A stretch of DNA of 5,246 bases from NCBI GenBank assembly GCA_023301405.1, contig JALZUX010000434.1, positions 1 to 5,246 on the forward strand. Direction: 5' to 3'. Shown here in pieces: positions 1-5,246 of the stretch; position 1 is the first letter of the stretch, and each line of letters opens with the position of its first letter. Source of the stretch: Granulosicoccaceae bacterium (lineage in GTDB: Bacteria; Pseudomonadota; Gammaproteobacteria; Granulosicoccales; Granulosicoccaceae). The translations under genes were made by a program, and so were the position numbers. The notes beneath the pieces were generated by a model. It did no database searches and was not told the DNA's origin. It was given only the letters and a program-made list of their open reading frames with translations.

Positions 1-10
1 CCACACCGAA

Positions 11-37
11 GGGGCCAGTTAACTTGGTCCTTTCTTT
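11..37 (+). promoter_or_regulatory. Probable hairpin plus T-rich tract before pstC (attenuator or weak terminator)
   Basis: Bases 12-17 (GGGCCA) can pair with 25-30 (TGGTCC) through one G-U pair; 18 and 24 can add a second G-U pair, leaving a loop of about 5 bases. The stem is followed directly by TTTCTTT at 31-37, giving the look of a weak intrinsic terminator. Many pst operons have structure between pstS and pstC that keeps the abundant binding protein mRNA apart from the scarcer permease mRNA. That role is inferred here, because pstS itself is not visible. The wobble pairs and interrupted T tract make this a moderate call. Confidence 0.45.
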
Positions 38-44
38 AAATTAC

Positions 45-50
45 GCAGGA
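45..50 (+). promoter_or_regulatory. Ribosome binding site supporting the TTG start of pstC
   Basis: GCAGGA lies 8 bases before the TTG at 59-61, a standard spacing. No ATG or GTG occurs in frame between the in-frame stop TAA at 20-22 and this TTG. The first in-frame ATG downstream (codon 28, position 140) would remove the first hydrophobic segment. The site therefore decides the start in favour of TTG. Confidence 0.7.
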
Positions 51-58
51 ATAAGTCG

Positions 59-1447
59 TTGACCACCAGTCTGTTGTTACTCCTTATCTTTATCTTGACT
101 GGCGCGGGCTATGTCATTGGCCGTGCGCGCGCCGCCAAAATGCGTACCCACCCCGATCGCGAGCAACACCCCCACTCACTGCCGCGCTACTACGGCTACA
201 TGGCCGCCATTTGGACAGCAGCGCCCGCGTTATTAACCGTTGTATTATGGGCGCTGCTTGAATCTAACATTCTTACCAGCATTGTCGCAGCTGATCTCCC
301 GGAAGACCTAAGTTCGCTGCCGGAAGGCCAGCTTAATCTCGTTATCAACGATATAAAAAATCTGGCGGTAGGAAATATATCTCAATCGGCCTCTGATCCA
401 GTGCGGTTACAAGCGGCCGATCAGTTAACAGGCCTGCTTAGCATTTCCCACTGGGCCAGAAATATTGTTAGCATACTGGGCGCTCTGGCAGGCATGTTTA
501 TCGGGCTTCGAACCGTAACCAAAGATAAACGCGCCAGGGTATTTGTTGAACGCACGATCATGGTACTCCTGATCGGCTGCAGCAGCTTGGCCATCTTTAG
601 TACGATCGGAATTATATTTTCCGTGCTGTTTGAGTCACTCAGGTTCTTCGATAAAGTACCGTTCAGTGAATTTGCGTTTGGCTTACATTGGAGCCCGCAA
701 ACCGCGATCCGCGCCGACCAGGTCGGCAGTTCGGGAAGCTTTGGTGCGGTACCGATTTTTGCCGGCACACTTCTTATTTCTGCCATTGCCATGTTAGTCG
801 CCGTGCCGTTTGGCTTGATGTCGGCGATCTACCTTGCCGAGTACGCCAGCCCCAAAGTACGGTCATGGGTGAAGCCGCTACTTGAAATTCTGGCCGGTAT
901 TCCAACCGTTGTTTACGGGTTTTTCGCGGCCCTCACGATGGCCCCGTTAATGCGCAACGTAGGTGAGGCACTGGGACTTACCGTGGCGTCTGAAAGCGCG
1001 CTTGCAGCCGGTCTGGTCATGGGCATCATGATTATTCCTTTTGTCTCGTCCTTGTCAGACGATGTCATCACTGCGGTGCCGCAAGCAATGCGTGACGGCT
1101 CACTGGGCTTAGGGGCCACCAAATCAGAAACCATAAAAAAAGTGGTTATACCCGCGGCTCTGCCCGGTATCGTTGGCGGTATCTTGCTAGCCGTCTCACG
1201 GGCGATCGGTGAAACCATGATTGTAGTGATGGCTGCGGGCCTTGCCGCTAACCTGACTATTAACCCGCTAGAGGCAGTAACAACAGTGACGGTACAAATT
1301 GTCACCCTACTGACTGGTGATCAGGCATTCGATAGCCCTAAAACTCTCGCCGCATTTGCATTAGGCCTGCTACTTTTTATCACCACATTAATACTGAACA
1401 TCATCGCACTAAGAACCGTGCGTAAATATCGCGAGCAATACGAATGA
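59..1447 (+). CDS. pstC: Phosphate ABC transporter permease PstC, extended form
   Basis: One of the two inner-membrane channel subunits of the PstSCAB high-affinity phosphate importer. The protein has 462 residues; E. coli PstC has about 319. The core runs from about residue 165 to the end. It includes the PstC-type stretch FGAVPIFAGTLL (228-239), the following helix with AIYLAEYASP (256-265), and the ILAGIPTVVYG segment (277-287). The cytoplasmic coupling (EAA) loop spans about 340-385, with GLGATKSE and the downstream IPAALPG, and docks onto PstB. The first 160 residues are an extension with hydrophobic segments at about 3-22, 46-68 and 133-151, and a soluble part at 69-131. Similar N-terminal regions (I recall Pfam DUF3708) occur on PstC of other Gammaproteobacteria. 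Translation starts at TTG with AGGA 8 bases upstream. The stop overlaps the pstA start as ATGA, implying coupled translation. The family call is near certain; the exact helix ends are estimates. Confidence 0.96.
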   Translation: MTTSLLLLLIFILTGAGYVIGRARAAKMRTHPDREQHPHSLPRYYGYMAAIWTAAPALLTVVLWALLESNILTSIVAADLPEDLSSLPEGQLNLVINDIKNLAVGNISQSASDPVRLQAADQLTGLLSISHWARNIVSILGALAGMFIGLRTVTKDKRARVFVERTIMVLLIGCSSLAIFSTIGIIFSVLFESLRFFDKVPFSEFAFGLHWSPQTAIRADQVGSSGSFGAVPIFAGTLLISAIAMLVAVPFGLMSAIYLAEYASPKVRSWVKPLLEILAGIPTVVYGFFAALTMAPLMRNVGEALGLTVASESALAAGLVMGIMIIPFVSSLSDDVITAVPQAMRDGSLGLGATKSETIKKVVIPAALPGIVGGILLAVSRAIGETMIVVMAAGLAANLTINPLEAVTTVTVQIVTLLTGDQAFDSPKTLAAFALGLLLFITTLILNIIALRTVRKYREQYE

Positions 1448-2781
1448 GCAACCAACCCGAAACTCGCACTGATATCAACGAGCCCAACGACCAACCAGTG
1501 CCTGAGCGCAATACCACAGAGATCGTTAGAACAGGCCTGAAAAAACGCTATGCCCGCGAACGACGGTTTCGTCTGTTCGGGCTCACCGCTATTCTGGCTA
1601 GTTTGTCTTTTCTGGCCATGTTGATCATCACCATTTCAATTAAAGGATTGCCTGCGTTCACACAAACCTTTATGAAACTTGACGTCACGATGGACGCGTC
1701 CACGCTCGGTGTTAGTGAAGATTCTGATGTTGATCAGCTACGCAAAGCCAATTACAGCGGCGTGATTAAAAAATCTTTACTGACGACTTTCCCCGACGTT
1801 AAAAAACGCAACGACAAAAAGGCACTGTATAAGCTTGTCAGCAAAGGCGGACAGTACGACCTGCAAAGCAAGGTAATCGCCAACCCTGAATTAATTGGCC
1901 AAACCTTAAGCGTGTGGCTACCAGTGGGTGATGACGTAAACTCATACATGAAAGGCATTATCGACACCGACCTACCAGAGAAACAACGTCGCTTCAAAGA
2001 CAACCAGATTGAATGGATCGAATCATTAAAATCAGATGATCGTATTGAACAGCGCTTTAACTCAACGTTCTTTACCCAAGGGGATTCCCGTGAACCGGAA
2101 ATAGCCGGCATCAGAGGCGCACTGTTTGGCACCATGCTAACGCTAGCTGTCACTCTGGCACTGTCATTTCCGGTGGCTGTTGCCGCCGCTGTATACCTTG
2201 AAGAGTTCGCGCCCAAAAACCGCTGGACCGACATGATCGAGGTAAACATCAATAATCTGGCGGCTGTACCTTCGATCGTATTCGGGTTACTGGGCCTTGC
2301 CGTGTTTATTAACTACTTTAACCTACCACGCTCTGCCCCTTTAGTAGGCGGTTTAGTGCTGTCACTTATGACCTTACCGACAATTATTATCTCAAGCAGA
2401 GCCGCCTTAAAATCGGTGCCGCCGTCGATACGCGATGCTGCTCTCGGACTGGGTGCTTCACGACTTCAGGTTGTCTTCCATCATGTACTGCCACTGGCGA
2501 TGCCGGGTATTCTGACTGGTACTATTATTGGTATGGCACAAGCACTGGGGGAAACAGCTCCGCTGTTAATGATTGGCATGGTGGCTTTTATCGTCGATGT
2601 TCCCACCACGCTGACCGATCCTGCAACAGTATTACCCGTACAGATATTTCAATGGGCAGACTTACCGGAAAAAGGATTTGTTGAAAAAACCTCGGCAGCA
2701 ATTATGGTGCTGTTGGCCTTTTTGATTTGCATGAACGCGTTCGCGGTTTATCTGCGAAGTAAATTTGAACGCAAGTGGTAA
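1444..2781 (+). CDS. pstA: Phosphate ABC transporter permease PstA, extended form
   Basis: Second channel subunit of the Pst phosphate importer, pairing with PstC in the inner membrane. It has 445 residues against about 296 in E. coli PstA. Residues 1-45 are polar and end in a basic cluster (KKRYARERRFR, 33-43). The first membrane helix is at about 46-66. Residues 67-224 are a hydrophilic, Lys/Asp-rich region expected in the periplasm. The core resumes at about 225 with the helix GALFGTMLTLAV, then VYLEEFAPKNRW (250-261), NLAAVPSIVFGLLGL (271-285) and the EAA coupling loop at about 326-355 (GLGASRLQV and LPLAMPG), followed by AQALGETAPLL (365-375). The N-terminal part resembles the region I recall as Pfam DUF3333, found on PstA of many Proteobacteria. 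The start ATG shares ATGA with the pstC stop; only a poor Shine-Dalgarno (GCGAG, 1431-1435) precedes it, so translation is probably coupled to pstC. Confidence 0.96.
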   Translation: MSNQPETRTDINEPNDQPVPERNTTEIVRTGLKKRYARERRFRLFGLTAILASLSFLAMLIITISIKGLPAFTQTFMKLDVTMDASTLGVSEDSDVDQLRKANYSGVIKKSLLTTFPDVKKRNDKKALYKLVSKGGQYDLQSKVIANPELIGQTLSVWLPVGDDVNSYMKGIIDTDLPEKQRRFKDNQIEWIESLKSDDRIEQRFNSTFFTQGDSREPEIAGIRGALFGTMLTLAVTLALSFPVAVAAAVYLEEFAPKNRWTDMIEVNINNLAAVPSIVFGLLGLAVFINYFNLPRSAPLVGGLVLSLMTLPTIIISSRAALKSVPPSIRDAALGLGASRLQVVFHHVLPLAMPGILTGTIIGMAQALGETAPLLMIGMVAFIVDVPTTLTDPATVLPVQIFQWADLPEKGFVEKTSAAIMVLLAFLICMNAFAVYLRSKFERKW

Positions 2782-2830
2782 GGTATTCCAAACAAAACAT
2801 GCACGCAAACACTTCTGAAGATTGCAAAAT

Positions 2831-3682
2831 ATGAATCTAGATCAAGATCAAGAAAAAACTCAAGAGCAGACGATAGAAGAAATCGTCGCCAGCCTGGGAG
2901 ACACCGTTGGTGAAGCTCGTGTTGACAATCCCAAAATGTCTTGCACTGGTGTTGATGTTTTCTATGCCGCCAAACAAGCCATTTTTGGCGTCGATCTGGA
3001 TATCGCTCCTAACGAAGTTATCTCTATGATTGGTCCGTCTGGCTGCGGAAAATCAACACTGTTGCGCTGCCTGAACCGCATGAACGACACCATCCCAATC
3101 TGCAAAGTCACCGGTGAGCTAACACTTGACGGGGATAACATCTATGGCAAGGATACTGATCCGGTATTACTGCGCGCTCGCGTTGGCATGGTGTTTCAAA
3201 AGCCCAACCCGTTTCCTAAATCTATTTACGAAAACGTGGCCTACGGCCCACGGATACACGGGCTAAGCCGCAACAAGGCAGACCTTGATGATATCGTTGT
3301 CACCAGCCTGCGAAAAGCAGGCATCTACAACGAAGTAAAAGACCGGCTTGATGAACCGGGAACCGGTCTATCTGGTGGGCAGCAACAACGGCTTTGTATC
3401 GCACGCACTATTGCCTGCAGCCCCGAAGTTATTCTGATGGATGAACCGTGCTCCGCCCTTGACCCCATCGCGACAGCAAAAATTGAAGAGCTCATTGATG
3501 AATTACGTGAGAACTATTCTATTGCTATTGTCACTCACTCAATGCAGCAAGCTGCACGAGTATCCCAACGCACCGCTTATTTCCACTTGGGTAAGCTGGT
3601 TGAAGTCGGTGATACCGATACAATATTTACTAATCCACGGCACGAGCTAACTGAAAATTACATCACCGGTCGCTTCGGATAG
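2831..3682 (+). CDS. pstB: Phosphate ABC transporter ATP-binding protein PstB
   Basis: Cytoplasmic ATPase that dimerises on the PstC-PstA coupling loops and powers phosphate import. Counted from ATG 2831 (283 residues), it has Walker [10 protein letters not shown] at 68-76, the Q-loop in [11 protein letters not shown] with Gln 123, the ABC signature LSGGQQQR at 180-187, Walker B VILMDEP at 200-206 with catalytic Glu 205, the D-loop SALDP, and the switch His 236 in [10 protein letters not shown]. The [10 protein letters not shown] cysteine, the MQQAAR segment and the C-terminal ENYITGRFG are hallmarks of PstB as opposed to other ABC ATPases. Residues 1-35 are an acidic, Gln/Glu-rich lead-in longer than in E. 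coli PstB (about 257 residues). A TTG at 2822 could add three residues, but it lies only one base after the likely Shine-Dalgarno GAAG (2817-2820), whereas ATG 2831 is 10 bases away. All catalytic motifs are intact. Confidence 0.97.
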   Translation: MNLDQDQEKTQEQTIEEIVASLGDTVGEARVDNPKMSCTGVDVFYAAKQAIFGVDLDIAPNEVISMIGPSGCGKSTLLRCLNRMNDTIPICKVTGELTLDGDNIYGKDTDPVLLRARVGMVFQKPNPFPKSIYENVAYGPRIHGLSRNKADLDDIVVTSLRKAGIYNEVKDRLDEPGTGLSGGQQQRLCIARTIACSPEVILMDEPCSALDPIATAKIEELIDELRENYSIAIVTHSMQQAARVSQRTAYFHLGKLVEVGDTDTIFTNPRHELTENYITGRFG

Positions 3683-3709
3683 AAAACCACATAACTCGGA
3701 CAAAAGGTA

Positions 3710-4420
3710 ATGAGAAAATTTAACCCCGAAGGTCATACCGCACATCAGTTTGACATCGAATTAAACGACGTCAAACATAAAGTGATGAACATGGGTGGCC
3801 TGGTTGAATCCATGGTGCACAACGGATTGGAGGCACTAATGACTATGGATGCTGAGCTTGGCCGTCAGGTCAGTGAGGATGATCATCGTGCCAACCAATT
3901 TGAGCTAGACATAGACGAAGACTGCACCCGTATTCTGGCAAAACGCCAACCGGCTGCCAGTGATTTACGCTTAGTGCTTACCATTATTAAAACCATTTCC
4001 GACCTTGAGCGCATTGGAGATGAAGCAGAAAAACTGGGACGCATCAGTGTCAAGCTGTCGGGTGAGCCCGATATTCCTCCCTATTACAAAGATTTGCGCC
4101 ACCTGGGAGACCACGTAAAAACCATGCTACGTGAAGCGCTGGATGCATTTACCCGCATGGATGTCGAAGCGGCGTTCAGAACGGCAGCCAAAGATGAAGC
4201 CATTGATCAGGAATACGCAAACATTTCCCGGTTACTTATCTCGCACATGATGGAAAACCCACGCAACGTAAGTTATGCACTAGACATGAGCTGGTGCGCA
4301 CGTGCACTTGAACGCATAGCAGATCACGCATGCAACATCTGTGAGTATGTAATATATCTGGTAGAAGGCAAAGACATACGCCACGCTAACCTAGATGACA
4401 TGCGTAAAAAACTGCTTTAG
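3710..4420 (+). CDS. phoU: Phosphate-specific transport system accessory protein PhoU
   Basis: Peripheral cytoplasmic regulator that couples the Pst transporter to the PhoR sensor kinase, keeps the Pho regulon off when phosphate is plentiful and limits uptake. The protein has 236 residues, close to the usual length (E. coli about 241). It shows two PhoU helical repeats. The first has NMGGLVESMV (27-36), the conserved RQPAASDLRLV (79-89) and the metal-binding ExxxD motif ERIGDEAE (100-107). The second has DEAIDQEY (162-169), MENPRNV (181-187) and the matching motif ERIADHACNI (201-210). It ends in a polar tail. It follows pstB by 27 bases, so it is likely co-transcribed. The ATG is preceded by CGGA (3697-3700, 9 bases away) and by AAAAGG only 2 bases away; the former is better spaced. 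Position and motifs make the call secure. Confidence 0.96.
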   Translation: MRKFNPEGHTAHQFDIELNDVKHKVMNMGGLVESMVHNGLEALMTMDAELGRQVSEDDHRANQFELDIDEDCTRILAKRQPAASDLRLVLTIIKTISDLERIGDEAEKLGRISVKLSGEPDIPPYYKDLRHLGDHVKTMLREALDAFTRMDVEAAFRTAAKDEAIDQEYANISRLLISHMMENPRNVSYALDMSWCARALERIADHACNICEYVIYLVEGKDIRHANLDDMRKKLL

Positions 4421-4443
4421 AAATCGTTACGATCAACACCTTC

Positions 4444-4472
4444 AGCGGCAGCAGCTGTACAGAGCTGCCGCT
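4444..4472. terminator. GC-rich hairpin between convergent phoU and VTT genes, possible bidirectional terminator
   Basis: Arms AGCGGCAGC (4444-4452) and GCTGCCGCT (4464-4472) pair perfectly over 9 bp around an 11-base loop, and the loop itself contains the small palindrome CTGTACAG (4455-4462). It lies 23 bases after the phoU stop, and its right arm touches the stop codon of the minus-strand gene. Plus-strand transcripts meet only CATTTCTG after the stem, and minus-strand transcripts meet GAAGGTGTT, so neither side has a strong U tract. Placement between convergent genes favours termination or 3'-end protection, but the weak U tracts lower certainty. Confidence 0.6.
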
Positions 4473-5125
4473 CATTTCTGATCACTGGCATACTTTCGCA
4501 TCACCATCAGCCAAACCAACAACAACACCAATGGCAATGCGATCGACAACAACACCGCCAAACCCAACCACCCTTCCCCTGCGGCGTTATAGCCCAACAC
4601 TGAATACACCACCGCCAATACACCATTGGCCAACAATACTGGTGGCCAGAACAGACGTTGAGCCATCCGGTAAGCCCCCGCTAGTAGTACCGAGGCCTCA
4701 GCCAGCACTGGCAATCCTCTGAGTGCCGTCAACAACCACGGACCAAATCGATTTAACCAGCCAGCAGTGGCATGGGTATCGGGTGAATTCGACAGTTTTT
4801 CCAACAAAGGCAATCCAAACCGATACCCAAGACCGTAACCAATGGCACTGCCAACCGACAGCCCTATCCAACTTAGGACGGCCGCCTTCAACACCCCAAA
4901 GACCGAACCGGCAAACGTCATCACTGCACTTGAAGGTACCGGCAGCAGAATATCTGTGACCAACGCAGCAACTATCGCCATAGCCGCACCAACACCACCA
5001 AGCCCGGCCCGATCAATGATATTGCGCTGAAACCATGCTTCGGACTGATCACCAAAAAGCAAAAACGGTAAAATAGGCACTAGCAAAACAATCAAGAACA
5101 ACAACGCACTGCGAACTAACGGCAT
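4472..5125 (-). CDS. DedA/VTT-domain (SNARE-associated-like) inner-membrane protein
   Basis: A 217-residue, strongly hydrophobic protein of the DedA/TVP38 type (VTT domain). An N-terminal helix at about 5-24 is followed by a short polar stretch (DQSEAWFQRN, 26-35). Next come a helix at about 43-60 and the re-entrant-like segment TDILLPVPSSAVMTFAGSVFG (57-77 region) with its paired prolines. After these lies the glycine-rich GSAIGYGLGYRFG (92-104). The second conserved block is RFGPWLLTALRGLPVLAEAS (126-145) with Arg 126 and Arg 136, then LLAGAYRM (147-154), and C-terminal helices at about 158-180 and 186-209 ending in a basic tail. Family members are linked to proton-dependent membrane homeostasis and, in some branches, to undecaprenyl-phosphate recycling. 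The substrate here cannot be told from sequence. The gene is convergent with the pst operon and so is not part of its transcript. The start is the only in-frame ATG, but its Shine-Dalgarno is 15 bases away. Confidence 0.85.
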   Translation of the reverse strand: MPLVRSALLFLIVLLVPILPFLLFGDQSEAWFQRNIIDRAGLGGVGAAMAIVAALVTDILLPVPSSAVMTFAGSVFGVLKAAVLSWIGLSVGSAIGYGLGYRFGLPLLEKLSNSPDTHATAGWLNRFGPWLLTALRGLPVLAEASVLLAGAYRMAQRLFWPPVLLANGVLAVVYSVLGYNAAGEGWLGLAVLLSIALPLVLLLVWLMVMRKYASDQK

Positions 5126-5246
5126 CGATAAGATAAATTTCTCCTGAAAAAAATTCAGTTAGGTATTAGTCTAATGGAAATCGAAACCGTGGCTGGCATT
5201 ATTCATTGAGTCATCAGTCGTACCTCTTTAAAGCACACCTTGAACA
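5126..5246. other. Right-edge region upstream of the VTT gene, no supported gene
   Basis: These 121 bases hold the 5' region of the minus-strand VTT gene. I find no convincing -35/-10 pair on the minus strand and no Pho box. A short inverted repeat, ATTAG-T-CTAAT, lies at 5165-5175. On the minus strand a frame is open from the window edge (5244) to a TGA at 5205-5203, coding 13 residues ending in LMTQ; this could be the tail of a further gene, but it is far too short to judge. The only plus-strand ATG reading (5174) closes after 11 codons. Confidence 0.4.
5141..5158 (-). promoter_or_regulatory. Distant ribosome binding site of the VTT gene, partly inside a small hairpin
   Basis: Read on the minus strand, AGGAG occupies 5145-5141, with 15 bases between it and the ATG at 5125-5123, longer than the usual 5-10. 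Just before it, CTGAA (5158-5154) can pair with TTCAG (5148-5144) around a five-base T loop, covering the first two bases of AGGAG. No in-frame ATG, GTG or TTG lies between the site and the ATG; the in-frame codons are AAA, TTT, ATC, TTA and TCG. An ATC start would sit 6 bases from AGGAG but is a very rare initiator. Confidence 0.4.

Noticed and set aside
421..792. Minus-strand open frame opposite pstC
   Set aside because: It lies wholly inside pstC, has no recognisable domain, and is best explained by codon bias of the real gene.
913..1305. Minus-strand open frame opposite the pstC core
   Set aside because: The Thr/Ala/Ile-rich translation mirrors codons of the conserved permease core on the other strand; no independent sign of coding.
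2147..2166. Two CTGTCA copies resembling the halves of a Pho box
   Set aside because: The copies start 14 bases apart rather than the 11 expected for a PhoB site, lack the AT-rich spacer, and fall inside a conserved membrane helix of pstA, where codon content explains them.
1752..2252. Minus-strand open frame of 166 codons opposite pstA
   Set aside because: It covers the periplasmic insertion and the start of the core of pstA, has no family resemblance, and the pstA frame is clearly real on both sides.
3448..3462. Cysteine in place of threonine in [10 protein letters not shown] of PstB, considered as a defect
   Set aside because: Cysteine at this position is the normal PstB form, including in E. 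coli.
4531..5030. Several plus-strand open frames opposite the VTT gene
   Set aside because: Their Pro/Thr-rich translations are typical antisense readings of hydrophobic helices; the minus frame shows conserved VTT motifs throughout.

Overview
The window holds most of a high-affinity phosphate uptake operon, in the order pstC-pstA-pstB-phoU on the plus strand. It is followed by one convergent minus-strand gene for a DedA/VTT-type membrane protein. The genes are tightly packed and uninterrupted, base composition looks even, and I see no RNA genes, mobile elements, CRISPR arrays or repeat families. The large N-terminal/periplasmic extensions on both permeases, and a PhoU of ordinary proteobacterial type, point to a Gammaproteobacterium. 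I cannot name the genus from the sequence alone.

Layout: positions 1-58 are a leader with a probable hairpin followed by a T-rich stretch. The end of an upstream gene, most plausibly pstS, should lie at or just outside the left edge. pstC (59-1447, TTG start) overlaps pstA (1444-2781) by ATGA. A 49-base gap leads to pstB (best start ATG 2831), and a 27-base gap leads to phoU (3710-4420). Fifty-one bases then separate the stop of phoU from the stop of the convergent VTT gene (5125-4472, minus). A perfect 9-bp GC-rich hairpin sits in that gap and probably ends transcription from one or both sides. The right edge (5126-5246) carries the upstream region of the VTT gene and no clear gene.

The parts work together as follows. 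A periplasmic phosphate-binding protein (PstS, not in the window) would deliver phosphate to the PstC-PstA channel in the inner membrane. PstB hydrolyses ATP to drive import. PhoU links transporter state to the PhoR-PhoB two-component system and restrains uptake. No PhoB binding site (Pho box) is visible, as expected if the operon promoter lies upstream of the missing pstS.

This is mainly an ordinary, conserved locus, and I do not see a new system here. The points most worth a second look are the extended permeases, the hairpin before pstC, and the VTT gene with its unusually distant ribosome binding site.
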